Part shown: one piece after another, positions 38,199 through 48,030 of the stretch | Position numbering within the stretch: position 1 is the first letter of the stretch | Layout: the number at the start of each line of letters is the position of its first letter | Assembly (NCBI GenBank): GCA_016708955.1 | Contig: JADJES010000002.1 | Coordinates: 186,001 to 250,000, forward strand | Origin: Nitrosomonas sp. | Lineage (GTDB): Bacteria > Pseudomonadota > Gammaproteobacteria > Burkholderiales > Nitrosomonadaceae | Reading direction: 5' to 3' | DNA length: 64,000 nucleotides | Position numbers and translations under genes: made by a program | Notes under the pieces: model-generated | The model's database searches: none | Seen by the model: only the letters and a program-made list of their open reading frames with translations | What the model was told of the DNA's origin: nothing

Positions 38199-38543
38199 AT
38201 GCGAACTATATCGACAACGATTGCAGCAGGAACATTGGTATTTTTCATGAGTACCCAGGTTTGGGCATCTGATGCAGGGCATACCTCAGAAGCGATGGAG
38301 CACGCAGGTAAAGCCCAAGCACATGGAGAAATGGGGCATGCCAAAGACGCGCTCCAGCATGCCAAAGACAGCTTGGCGCATGCTAAGGCATCAAGAGATG
38401 ACCATGCAGCATCGCATAAGCATATGGATGAAGCGATCAAGCATCTAGAAGAAGCGATTAAACATGCCGACATGGGACATGGACCTGAATCGGCCAAGCA
38501 CGCTGAAGAAGCTATGAAGCATATGCGCCAATCCGGTCATTGA
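38199..38543 (+). CDS. smbP: small metal-binding protein SmbP
   Basis: 114-aa precursor with signal peptide ending in VWA-SDAG. The mature part is built from imperfect repeats of the pattern HAxxA..H and HAKDSLxHAK, as in SmbP of Nitrosomonas europaea, a periplasmic four-helix protein that binds Cu and other divalent metals. More than a dozen histidines are spaced one helical turn apart. ATG 38199 has ribosome site AAAGGAG at 38184-38190. A hairpin terminator follows. Finding it supports the ammonia-oxidiser assignment. Confidence 0.92.
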   Translation: MRTISTTIAAGTLVFFMSTQVWASDAGHTSEAMEHAGKAQAHGEMGHAKDALQHAKDSLAHAKASRDDHAASHKHMDEAIKHLEEAIKHADMGHGPESAKHAEEAMKHMRQSGH

Positions 38544-38562
38544 TTATTCAGGACCAATAATT

Positions 38563-38581
38563 CCCTCGGCTTTGCCGAGGG
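38563..38581. terminator. terminator hairpin between smbP and hemH
   Basis: CCCTCGGC-TTT-GCCGAGGG perfect 8-base-pair hairpin between the convergent smbP and hemH genes. It is followed by ACAAAATC rather than a strong T run on the plus strand. Confidence 0.7.
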
Positions 38582-38590
38582 ACAAAATCT

Positions 38591-39676
38591 TTAGTCTTTC
38601 GCACCCATTTCTAATGCCAGTTTTCTGGATAATTTCGCTGCTTCCTCGGTAACCGCCATATCCAGCCATCCTTGCAGGTGCGTGCAGGTAATATCGGCCA
38701 GCGCTTGGATCCAGTCGCTACGCTCATTGAGGCATGGGATGTAATGAAATTCCTTGCCACCGGACTGAGTAAATGTGTTTTTCGCTTCTATGGCGATTTC
38801 TTCCAGTGTTTCCAGGCAATCGGATACAAATCCAGGGCAGATCACATCGACACGTTGTGTTTGTTCCTTGCCCAGTTGCTCCAGTGTTGCCGCGGTATAT
38901 GGAGTCAGCCATTTGGCTCTGCCAAAGCGCGATTGAAAGCAAACTGAGTACTGGCTTGACTCTAAGGCTAATGCTTCAGCCAGTAATCGCCCTGTCTTTT
39001 GGCATGCGCAGTGGTAGGGATCACCCTTATCCAGGCTTGCGCGCGGCGTGCCATGAAAGCTGATAATCAGTTTGTCAGGGCGGCCATGTGCATCCCAGTA
39101 ATCCCTTACATTTTGCGCCAATGCTGCAATATAGCCTGGATGATCATGATATTGCTTAACGGTGCGAATCGAGGGCAAATTGCGCATCCGGTTTAATACC
39201 GAGAAAACATTATCCATCGCAGCGGCAGTACTGCTGGCAGCATATTGAGGAAAGAGTGGAATGACGAGAATGCGCTCACAACCCTGTGCCTGCATTTTTG
39301 CCATAACTGTCGCAACAGACGGTTTGCCAATATTCATAGCGTATTCAACAATCGGCGGGTTCTGCAATCGCGTTTGTAATGCTTCCCGTAATAATGTTGT
39401 TTGCCGTTCGGTATGAACCTTGAGCGGTGATCCTTCCGGCATCCAGATTTTCGCATATTTTTCAGCCGATGCTTTAGGTCTGAAAGGTAATATAAAGCCA
39501 TGCAATATGGGCCACCAGATCAGTCTAGGTATTTCAATTACCCGAGGATTGCTAAGGAATTCTTTTAGATAAGGACGCAGTGCCTGGGCAGTCGGTGCAT
39601 CAGGTGTTCCCAGATTAATGAGTAACACACCGGTTCGATGCGGCGATCCGTGCTGATAGATGGATTTGGTAGTCAT
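38591..39676 (-). CDS. hemH: ferrochelatase
   Basis: 361-aa enzyme inserting Fe2+ into protoporphyrin IX, last step of haem synthesis. LLINLGTPDAPTAQALRPYL near the start, the catalytic-histidine motif IISFHGTPRASLDKGDPYH (landmark SFHGTP), QSRFGRAKWLTPYT, and CPGFVSDCLETLEEI near the end. High haem demand fits an ammonia oxidiser with many cytochromes c. Lies downstream of hrcA on the same strand. Confidence 0.97.
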   Translation of the reverse strand: MTTKSIYQHGSPHRTGVLLINLGTPDAPTAQALRPYLKEFLSNPRVIEIPRLIWWPILHGFILPFRPKASAEKYAKIWMPEGSPLKVHTERQTTLLREALQTRLQNPPIVEYAMNIGKPSVATVMAKMQAQGCERILVIPLFPQYAASSTAAAMDNVFSVLNRMRNLPSIRTVKQYHDHPGYIAALAQNVRDYWDAHGRPDKLIISFHGTPRASLDKGDPYHCACQKTGRLLAEALALESSQYSVCFQSRFGRAKWLTPYTAATLEQLGKEQTQRVDVICPGFVSDCLETLEEIAIEAKNTFTQSGGKEFHYIPCLNERSDWIQALADITCTHLQGWLDMAVTEEAAKLSRKLALEMGAKD

Positions 39677-39786
39677 GGTTATAAGTGTGAGTATAAGAGT
39701 TTAATCTGTTTAAGATAATAAATTTCTGTGAAGCAATGCTGTTTTCAATAATACCAGCGACGAGGGCATTGCTAAAACATGATAGA

Positions 39787-40806
39787 TTAATGCTGTGATA
39801 AACTGCTGGAAAGGAGTTTTGCGGTAATTTCGACAATCGGAATGATACGTTCATAAGCCATACGTCGAGGGCCGATAACACCGACTGTGCCGACGATTTC
39901 CCCTTCAATTTCATAAGGCGCCGTTACTACACTAAATTCTTCCAACGATGCTACATCGGATTCTCCACCAATAAATATCTTGACGCCATGCGCTTGTCGG
40001 CTTAATTCAAGTAGTTGCAACAACTTGGTTTTGCGTTCGAACAATTCAAATAATTTTTTAAGGCTGATCAGATTAGCCGACAAATCTTCAACCTGAAGCA
40101 GATTTCGTTCGCCCACCAAGACTACCGTTTCGCTACTTTCATTGATGGCATCGCCACCGACCTCAATGGCCGCACTCATTAGACTGATCATTTCACTGCG
40201 CAGTTGTTTGAGTTCACCATCCAAACGGCCACGAATCCCATCCAAAGTACAACCTGCATAGTGCTGGTTGATAAAATTCCCGGCTTCAATCAGATCGGAC
40301 TGGCTGTAAGGTATATTGGTAAAGATAATGCGATTTTGCACATCTCCTTCAGGCGTTACGATGATCAGCAAAATGCGTTTTTCTGATAAAGCCATAAACT
40401 CGATATAGCGAAATACAGCGCCTTTGCGTTTGGGCGTCACGACAACTCCGGCAAAACGGGTCAGTTCCGAGAGCAATTGCGAAGCGACATTGATCAAACG
40501 CGACGGATTATCAGGGTGTAATTGATTTTCCAGATGATTCAGTTCTACTTTATCCAGTGTTTTAACCACAAGCAATGTGTCGACGAAGAGACGATAGCCT
40601 TGGGGAGTTGGAATTCTTCCGGCTGAAGTATGCGGACTGGTTACCAATCCCATTTCTTCAAGATCAGCCATGACATTACGGATGGTTGCAGGGCTTAAAT
40701 CTAATCCGGAGAACTTTGAAAGAGCGCGGGAACCAACGGGTTGGCCTTCGTGGATATATCGTTCTACCAGTGTTTTTAATAATATTTGAGCACGTTCATT
40801 TAACAT
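39787..40806 (-). CDS. hrcA: heat-inducible transcription repressor HrcA
   Basis: 339-aa repressor of heat-shock operons that binds CIRCE. N-terminal winged helix with the family start LNERAQILLKTLVERYIHEG and the segment VGSRALSKFSGLDLSPATIRN, landmark SPATIRNVMADLEEMG, followed by a GAF-like domain. No CIRCE inverted repeat was seen in the 300 bases upstream, so it may not autoregulate. Confidence 0.95.
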   Translation of the reverse strand: MLNERAQILLKTLVERYIHEGQPVGSRALSKFSGLDLSPATIRNVMADLEEMGLVTSPHTSAGRIPTPQGYRLFVDTLLVVKTLDKVELNHLENQLHPDNPSRLINVASQLLSELTRFAGVVVTPKRKGAVFRYIEFMALSEKRILLIIVTPEGDVQNRIIFTNIPYSQSDLIEAGNFINQHYAGCTLDGIRGRLDGELKQLRSEMISLMSAAIEVGGDAINESSETVVLVGERNLLQVEDLSANLISLKKLFELFERKTKLLQLLELSRQAHGVKIFIGGESDVASLEEFSVVTAPYEIEGEIVGTVGVIGPRRMAYERIIPIVEITAKLLSSSLSQH

Positions 40807-41106
40807 GGTGTAATTCTACACGAATCAACAGGTTTCATTGTTTGGTTGTAAGCAGTAATTTTGTCTCATCGCATCTATGCTAAACTTTCTGGATACCGGC
40901 ATATCAGTTATGGATTTGAGTTTTAGTGTGAATTAAAGCGTTTTTCTAGGAAATTTAATATTTCAGGTTAAGTATGTGTAAAAAGCCATTTTACAACTTT
41001 GCCTGGACGGCTTGTTAACTAACCTGTTTTGTTTTAACGGTAATTTTAGCGTTTATATTTAATTCTAATCCCAATACTATTAATAATAGCCAACGATACC
41101 CAAGTA
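40807..41106. other. hrcA-nadK divergent intergenic region
   Basis: 300 bases between divergent hrcA and nadK. AT-rich; no short gene, CIRCE or other clear operator seen. Confidence 0.4.
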
Positions 41107-41979
41107 ATGAATTCTCCATTTACAACTATTGCGTTGATCGGTAAACATAAAAATCCAGAAATCGCGATACCGCTTCTCAATCTTGCCGAGTATCTAACGA
41201 GGAAGAATCATAAGATCTTGCTTGATCATCTCACAGCATCACATATTTGTAGTGACAAATATCCAGTGCTGTCTCTGGAAGAGATTGGTGAGAAGGCCGA
41301 TCTCGCAGTTGTTGTGGGTGGTGACGGTACGATGTTAAATATCGCGCGCATGCTGGTTTCATATGATGTGCCGTTAATCGGTATTAATCAGGGGCGGCTC
41401 GGCTTCCTCACTGATTTATCCGTGGACACCATGTTTGAAACGCTCGATGAAATACTGGCGGGAAAATACACCACTGAACGCCGCATGTTGCTATACGCGG
41501 AAATCATCCGCGATGGTGTGAGCGTTTTCGGCAGCCTGGCATTCAACGATGTTGTGCTGTATCGCGGTATGAGCAGCGGCATGATTGAGTTTGAGGTGAA
41601 GGTCAATAACGAATATGTGAATACACTGCGTTCTGATGGATTGATCGTAACCACGCCGACAGGTTCAACAGCCTATGCATTATCATCCGGTGGTCCCATC
41701 CTACACCCCAGTCTGGATCTGATTGCGCTGGTTCCGGTTTGTCCGCATACGCTCAGCAACCGTCCGATTGTCATCGGGCCGGATGCCAGTGTTGAAATCC
41801 AGATGCACAGTGCGGCTAATGTGCGCATTAATTGTGACAGCCATTCTTGTTATGATCTGGAACAGACGGATAGTGTTATCGTGCGGCGTTTTCCCAAAAC
41901 AGTGCGATTGTTACATTCAGTGAACCACAGTTATTATCGTATGCTAAGAGAAAAACTGGGTTGGAGCGAATTTCCCTGA
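41107..41979 (+). CDS. nadK: NAD kinase
   Basis: 290-aa enzyme phosphorylating NAD to NADP. It has the diagnostic VVVGGDGTML motif (about residues 72-80), the NQGRLGFLTDL segment and the TPTGSTAYALSSGGPI loop. It precedes recN in the same direction, with 22 bases between, the standard nadK-recN order. Confidence 0.97.
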   Translation: MNSPFTTIALIGKHKNPEIAIPLLNLAEYLTRKNHKILLDHLTASHICSDKYPVLSLEEIGEKADLAVVVGGDGTMLNIARMLVSYDVPLIGINQGRLGFLTDLSVDTMFETLDEILAGKYTTERRMLLYAEIIRDGVSVFGSLAFNDVVLYRGMSSGMIEFEVKVNNEYVNTLRSDGLIVTTPTGSTAYALSSGGPILHPSLDLIALVPVCPHTLSNRPIVIGPDASVEIQMHSAANVRINCDSHSCYDLEQTDSVIVRRFPKTVRLLHSVNHSYYRMLREKLGWSEFP

Positions 41980-42001
41980 TGACTCCGCAGAATGCGCAAT
42001 T

Positions 42002-43680
42002 ATGCTAAAACACCTGAGTATCAAAGATTTTGTCATTGTAGACCGGATTGAACTGGACTTTATGCCCGGTTTCACGATGTTGACCGGAGAAACGGGAGCG
42101 GGTAAATCAATTCTGATCGATGCGCTGATGCTTACGCTGGGAGAGCGCGGCGATGCCAGTCAAATACGGCTTGGTTGTGAGCGTGCAGAAATCAATGTGA
42201 TATTTGATATCTGCCGCTTGCCGGGGTTATTGAACTGGCTGGATGAAAATGACTTGCAGGGTGATCCGGATAGTTGTCTGATGCGCCGTATTATTGAAAC
42301 CAATGGCCGCTCGCGCGGTTATATCAATGGACATACGGTTACTTTGCAGCAATTGCGCAGTGCAGGGGAGTGTCTGCTAGCCATTCACAGTCAACATGCA
42401 CACCAATCCCTGCTGCTGAAAGACGCGCAACGCGAATTACTCGATGCCTTTTCCGGTTGCGGCGATTTGGCGCGCGCGGTCAAAACGGCTTACCAAAACT
42501 GGCAAGATTGCTATCAGCAAAGAATTGCTATGGAACGACGCGCGGCGGAATCACGCGACAAGCGCGAACAGCTTGAATGGCAACTGGACGAGCTATCAGC
42601 ACTAAATTTTACTCATGAAGAATGGCAAGCATTGCAAGCAGACCATAGCCGGTTATCTCATGTGGCTGCTTTACAGGCGGCGGCCGAAATGGGGGTGGAT
42701 GTTTTATCCGAGCGTGAAAATGCGGTACTGGCACAGATTAATACCGTGAATGGACAACTGCAAAATTTGCTTGAGTATGATAGCCAGCTTAAAACAATCA
42801 CCGATTTGCTGGAATCGGCGCAAATTCAGTTGCAGGAAAGTATTTACGAACTGAAACACTACCAGCAGCACCTGGATTTGGATCCTCAGGTATTGCAGGA
42901 TATTGAACAACGGTTGTCAGCAATCCATACAACAGCAAGAAAATTTCGTGTGACGCCGGAAGAATTGCCACAATTGTTAGAGAATATTTCCCAGCAGCTG
43001 AAAACGTTGGGCTCGGGTTCAGATATCGGCCATTTACAAACACTTGAAACTGCCGCGCAGGCTGAGTATCGCAAACAGGCTAAGGAATTAAGTACAGTGC
43101 GCGTCAACAAGCCAGTGAAGCATTATCCCTGCAGGTGAGTGCAGCGATGCAAACGATTGCAATGGCTGGGGGAGAATTCTCTGTTGCGTTGACGCCAATG
43201 GAACACGGTAACGCGAATGGATTGGAACAGATTGAATTTCAGGTTGCAGCACACAAGGGTTTGCCGTTGCGGCCTTTGGCCAAAGTAGCGTCGGGTGGTG
43301 AATTGTCACGCATCAGTCTGGCGATACAAGTCATTACCAGTAAAGTCGGCGTGGTGCCAACGCTCATTTTTGATGAAGTCGATGTCGGGATTGGCGGGCA
43401 GGTTGCTGAGATAGTCGGTAATTTATTAAAGAAACTAGGAAAAGAACGTCAGGTGTTGTGCATTACCCATTTGCCGCAAGTGGCCGCAACGGGAGATCAG
43501 CAATGGCAAGTTGTTAAATCCACCGGAGAAAACAATAATCAACAGGTTATTAGCCAAATAAATATCTTAAATCCACAGGAGCGCGTGGAAGAAATCGCAC
43601 GTATGCTGGGCGGCATCAACATTACCGAGACAACGCTTCAGCATGCGGCAGAGATGCTGCAAAGTGGTCTGGTTGATTAG
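42002..43680 (+). pseudogene. recN: DNA repair protein RecN, frameshifted
   Basis: SMC-like ATPase in double-strand break repair. The first frame (42002-43138) has the N-terminal lobe with Walker A GETGAGKSILIDAL and the coiled coil; the second (43135-43680) has the C-terminal lobe with signature LAKVASGGELSRISLA and Walker B PTLIFDEVDVGIGG. Around 43099-43103 (GTGCGCGTC) the frame slips; two extra bases (a CG repeat) or one missing base would explain it. In the other frame the linker reads RQQASEALSLQVS, restoring a ~559-aa RecN. Confidence 0.87.
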
Positions 43681-43700
43681 TTCATGCAACGGATTGTCCG

Positions 43701-45251
43701 CTAGCGGATAAAGTGACTGGTCCCAAATAAATCAACGATCATGCGCCGATAATGCTCGGATTTGCGGATTTGTAGATGTTCAAGCGAACTGAGATTATCG
43801 GTTAGCGTCATGCCCCGGGCTTGATCAATGTTCACGAGCCGCTGTTTTAACCAGGTGCGATGCGTGTCGGATAATGATTCATCGTTTAGATTCATTGCGT
43901 GATTGGTAGCAAGAAAAATAAAATCATTGAAATCGGTATCCGGTTCGGAAATAAATACTTGCTGATAAGGAAATACCTGGGCCAGTGTTTTTGCCACGGA
44001 AGCCAGCGCTGCATTTTGGCCATTATCCAGAAATGAAACAAAATTAAGCGCAAGTATCCCCTGGTTTGTCAGTAAGGCATGTAGTTGTGCTAAAGCTTCA
44101 ACGGTCAGTAAATGCGTTGGTTCGGAACCGCCCGTAAAGACATCCATGATGATTAAATCGTATGGCCCGCTAAGCTGACGAATTTCATATCTCGCATCGC
44201 CAATAATCGTTTGGCCGGTTGGTATAAAACCGAAATAACTGCTTGCTGCTTCAGCAACCGCCGGATCAATTTCCAGTGTATCAGTCACTATTCCGTATTC
44301 TTTCAAAGTCATGGCCATATGACCGGCACCTTGGCCAACTAAAAGCGCATGTTTGATATTGGGTGCCAAGATGGGCAATAAATTGACTATTTTCTGATAC
44401 GTCAGAACATTTTCGCCGTGACTGATACTGGCTGCACCAATGGTTGAAGCATCCACCGTCAGTAAGCGAAAATTTTCTGCCGGTTTGTCGATTACGCGAA
44501 CCCATCCATACAGGCTTTCCCGTTCAAACTGTACTTTGTGATTGTCTGCTTTGGAGGCGTTGTTAGCTGGTTCAGCAATAAATGGGATTAAAAAAATTCC
44601 GATAATTGTTAATACTGCTACGGGTGGTAGCGTAATAATCAAACGCAAGTGTTGCCGCTCAAAATAGACAACGACCAAAGCGAGTGCCAACAGGGCGATA
44701 CCCAAGCCCAGAAAAATTTCACGTGAACCGACCTGCGGAAACAAATAAAAGCCTAGAAATAAAGTACCAATAACACTGCCTACGGTACTAACCGCATAAA
44801 TAGAACCGGCGCTGGCGCCAACACCTTCCAAGCTAGAGGTGGCAAGTTTGACCGCAAAAGGTCCGATCATTCCCAGCATGATCAGGCTGGGTGAGAATAA
44901 TACGAGTGTGCTTACAAAAACTCCCATGCGTAAGCCAAGAGAGTCAGTGGCTAGTAAAATAGGGCCTGTTAACCAGGGTATCACCAGTGTTAATAATCCG
45001 GAGAGTGCAATGATCAATGCCAAGCCTGTATTTTTGGCCCGATCCGCCCAACGGCCGCCAATGAAGTAACCGAGCGCCAGCGCAATCAATGTAACCGAAA
45101 TGACCGATGTCCAGACGTAAAGACTGGCACCATAAAATGGAGCGATTAGCCGTGTTCCTAACAGTTCTATCACCATAACCGCGGCACCGGTCAGAAATAC
45201 GGTGCAATACAGCCAGACTTTTCCCAGGATATTTGAAGCGGGTTGGTTCAT
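43701..45251 (-). CDS. membrane-fused spermidine synthase-like protein
   Basis: 516 aa. The first ~225 residues form several membrane helices, as in fused MFS/spermidine synthase proteins. The rest is an aminopropyltransferase-like Rossmann domain: ALLVGQGAGHMAMTLKEYG, TLEIDPAVAEAA, IIGDARYEIRQL and DLIIMDVFTGGSEPTHLLT mark the donor site. Whether it makes polyamines or another product is unclear. It starts 9 bases after the end of an amidohydrolase pseudogene on the same strand, suggesting a former operon. Confidence 0.85.
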   Translation of the reverse strand: MNQPASNILGKVWLYCTVFLTGAAVMVIELLGTRLIAPFYGASLYVWTSVISVTLIALALGYFIGGRWADRAKNTGLALIIALSGLLTLVIPWLTGPILLATDSLGLRMGVFVSTLVLFSPSLIMLGMIGPFAVKLATSSLEGVGASAGSIYAVSTVGSVIGTLFLGFYLFPQVGSREIFLGLGIALLALALVVVYFERQHLRLIITLPPVAVLTIIGIFLIPFIAEPANNASKADNHKVQFERESLYGWVRVIDKPAENFRLLTVDASTIGAASISHGENVLTYQKIVNLLPILAPNIKHALLVGQGAGHMAMTLKEYGIVTDTLEIDPAVAEAASSYFGFIPTGQTIIGDARYEIRQLSGPYDLIIMDVFTGGSEPTHLLTVEALAQLHALLTNQGILALNFVSFLDNGQNAALASVAKTLAQVFPYQQVFISEPDTDFNDFIFLATNHAMNLNDESLSDTHRTWLKQRLVNIDQARGMTLTDNLSSLEHLQIRKSEHYRRMIVDLFGTSHFIR

Positions 45252-45260
45252 GTTTTACCT

Positions 45261-46190
45261 TCAGTTATATTCTCTATTTTTCTTAAAATTATTTACGATC
45301 ATGTGACCGCTCGAGATGACCGTGTCCGGATATTCCAGCCATTTAAACCGTGGGAGTGGATTGCCACACACGGCGATAATATCAGCCGGTGCATTCTTCA
45401 ACAGGGGCCCCAAATAATGGGTTTCCCAGGTTTTTTCCAGCCTCGGAGGTCACTGCCTTAAATACATTCAGCACATCCATAAAGTCGATTTTTCTCCGTT
45501 AATTCCCCAGGGCACATTATCATGGCGAATTTCTGAACCGTAGATAAATTTTGTGCCTTTGCTCGCTAAACACATCGTGTTGGAATGAATACCCTTGTGT
45601 GTGACAGTATTCACACAAGAAAAAAGCGTATCAATTGTTGTTATAAAAGTAACGCCTTGATCCACTACGCGCTGCAAAAAGCTTTTACAGATTCCGGCGC
45701 ATGGAATATTGGGCAAGTTAATCAGCCTCTGCATTAAGCACCCTTTCGAAGCAGGTATTTTTACCCACATGAGCAATGACTCGTTTACCTAGCGAATGCG
45801 CTTTAACTGCAATCGCACTTGTAATATCCAACGAAAGCATAGGCCATGGAATTGGCGGGACAGGGCCATCGTGAGGTTGCATCCGCGGCGCGCTGGTTTC
45901 GCCGCTATCTTGATGGCAGTTGCTCCTCCTGTAACAAGATCAGTGACGACTTTCTCGGCTTCGGCAGTTGATGCAACGTGAATGCCAATCTGGTCATATC
46001 CCCCATCACCGCCGCTTGCCGGTCCCGCCTATTGGTTCTAGTAATGGGTCGCCTAAGTCCATCGTGTGGTCGCATATTCCATTGAATTGATTCTGTTCGC
46101 CGACTTGAATGATCTTGCTTCCTTTAAATAATACCGCCGCATTTTATGCAAATTAAAGCCATCAAAGATGCGATCAGGGATTCGTACTTG
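45261..46190 (-). pseudogene. amidohydrolase, multiply frameshifted
   Basis: Pieces of one amidohydrolase (imidazolonepropionase-like branch) in order but in changing frames. N-terminus IPDRIFDGFNLHK and LFKGSKIIQVGEQNQFNG; middle VASTAEAEKVVTDLVTGGATAIKIA; then VDQGVTFITTIDTLFS and KFIYGSEIRHDNVPWGI; C-terminus APADIIAVCGNPLPRFKWLEYP, landmark NAPADIIAVCGNP, ending NREYN at 45261. At least four shifts occur and some metal-site stretches are missing, more damage than in the core genes, so true decay is likely. Confidence 0.75.
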
Positions 46191-46798
46191 GCAGTGTTTT
46201 CTATTGCCTTTAGCAGAAGAATTAAAACTCAATTCCTGAGCCAGTACCAAGATAGTTATTGGTATTTTTACATGAATTGTAGAATTTTTTTCTGTCATAT
46301 TTTTTCTGAAATCTCTGTGTCTATATTTCAATAAGCGTTTTTAAATGGATAATCTTCTCTTGCTGAAATCAGCAAGAGAAGAGGAATGTTATTCAGTATT
46401 AGAAGAAAACCAAAGCTCTTTATTTAGTTATTCTGATTGAGGCTGTGGGATTGTATGCAATAAAAACTGATTTGGTAATGCGGCAAATTGTCGCAGCATG
46501 GATAAACTCAGAATCGCATGATGTAAGAGGTTGTAAATATAATCTATATTTATTAGTAAGTTATTCTGTCCTCATGTTGATTTTTAAGCTGTGGATGTTG
46601 TGATGCGACATTTTTTCACATTATTTTCCAATGATTGGGAAATAGGATTCGCTGCCGAAAGGAATTCTTTACTCTGAACAAGTATTCTCGGCATGACCTC
46701 TTCAGGGATATGAGAAAAGAATGATCTTCGGTTTCTTTTTGAGCAATCGAGTTGCGCGCAATGATTGGTCACAAACGAACACGCTAATTGAGAAATAT
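46191..46798. other. intergenic region left of the IS4-type element
   Basis: About 600 bases with no gene supported. It contains a strong inverted repeat at 46353-46382 (listed separately). The rest is AT-rich. Confidence 0.4.
46353..46382. repeat. perfect 14-bp inverted repeat hairpin
   Basis: TCTTCTCTTGCTGA and its exact complement TCAGCAAGAGAAGA are separated by only AA. It makes a very stable hairpin with no T run. It could be a terminator, an RNA processing site or an IS fragment. No adjacent gene explains it. Confidence 0.7.
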
Positions 46799-47790
46799 CA
46801 GTAGTGTCCGGTTAAATTAGTCGCTAAAACGGTAGAGCCCAGTATTAACGAGAGTTACCGAGAAAATATTTTGGTGCCGATTTGAAATTATATTTTGCTA
46901 ATTCAGGTTCGAGTAATCTTCAAAAGTTGAATCTTCTGGAGGTGACCTGTGAGTTTTGGAAAAACACTGTTCGCACAACTCATGGAGCTTGTGCCATGGA
47001 CGAGCTTTGCGAGAATCGTGGCGCGTCATGGCGGCGATTCGCACCAGCAAGGCTGTGGTCAGATTGCATGCCCTGCTGGATTTGCGCGGCAATATTCCGG
47101 CTTTCATCTACATCACCGATAGGCAAGACCCACGAAATCAACGTGCTGGATACCCTGTCCTTCGAGGCAGGGGCTTTCTACGTGATGGATCGGGCTATCT
47201 GGATTTCGGTCGCCTGTTCACGCTGCATCAGTCGGGTGCGTTTTTCGTAACTCGCGCCAAACGAGGAATGAACGCACACAGAGTGTACTCGATGAAGGTC
47301 GAGCGCAGTACCGGCATCATCTGCGATCAGCGCATCGTGCGCAATGGTTTCTACATCTCGCAGGACTATCCCGGGCAACTGAGACGCGTCCGCTTCAAAG
47401 ACCCGGAAACCGGAAAAGCATTGGTGTTCCTGGCCAACAACACGGTACTGCCTGCACTAACGATCGCCACACCGTACAAAAGCCGCTGGCAAGTCGAGTT
47501 GTTCTTCAAGTGGATCAAGCAACATCTGCGTATCAAACGCTTCATCGGCAACAGCGAGAACGCGGTCAAAACGTAAATCTGGCGTACCGTCGCCACTTAT
47601 GTGCTGATCGCCATTGTCAAAAAGGAGCTTCAAATTGATGCCTCGCTCTACACTTTGCTACAGATTTTATCGGTCTCTGTTTTTGAGAAAAATCAGTTGC
47701 TACAAGCCTTACAAGGAGCTGCCTACATTCCAGAACAGTGCGGCACTGCTAACCAGCTAAATTTATTCAATTTTTAACCGGACGCTGCTG
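46799..47790 (+). mobile_element. IS4-type insertion sequence, internally deleted
   Basis: Bounded by terminal inverted repeats: left CAGTAGTGTCCGGTTAAA (46799-46816), right complement CAGCAGCGTCCGGTTAAA (47773-47790), 16 of 18 matching. No target duplication could be recognised. At 992 bases it is shorter than a full IS4-type element, consistent with the internal transposase deletion. Confidence 0.8.
46949..47777 (+). pseudogene. IS4-family transposase, deleted and frameshifted
   Basis: GTG 46949 with ribosome site GGAGGTG starts VSFGKTLFAQLMELVPW. The frame breaks near 47110, and much of the region between the first and later DDE motifs is missing. The C-terminal half is readable as LSFEAGAFYVMDRGYLDFGRL, RAKRGMNAHRVYSM and the Y-x2-R-x3-E-x6-K signature in YKSRWQVELFFKWIKQHLRIK (landmark RWQVELFFKWIK). 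A TAA interrupts near 47575. The remaining frame ends at 47777 just inside the right repeat. Confidence 0.85.
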
Positions 47791-47820
47791 AAGCTATGTA
47801 ACGAAAAAACGAGATGGCAT

Positions 47821-48030
47821 CTATTCAACTTTAATTACATAAGTTGAAGCTGCATTTTCATTAATAATTCTGGGTTTGGCTTTTTCTGAACCATTCGACA
47901 GGCTAGTTTTCGACTGGCTAGTCTGCTTGATATCGGCTACCTGAATACTTTTGAACACTGCAATTGGAAATTGCTTGCGATCAGGTGCGACAATTTGTCG
48001 CATTGATGTTTTTCCTATAAAGCAAGACAA
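47821..48030 (-). CDS. hypothetical short protein
   Basis: 69-residue frame (MSCFIGKTSMRQIVAPDRKQ at the start; an internal ATG gives about 60 residues). No signal peptide, membrane helix or family recognised; Ser/Lys-rich. It lies alone between the IS4-type element and the copper/flavin cluster. Coding status doubtful. Confidence 0.3.
   Translation of the reverse strand: MSCFIGKTSMRQIVAPDRKQFPIAVFKSIQVADIKQTSQSKTSLSNGSEKAKPRIINENAASTYVIKVE

Noticed and set aside
40807..41106. CIRCE operator upstream of hrcA
   Set aside because: No TTAGCACTC-N9-GAGTGCTAA-like pair found.
42002..43680. Programmed frameshift in recN
   Set aside because: No slippery heptamer at the junction (GTGCGCGTC), and recN is not known to use one.
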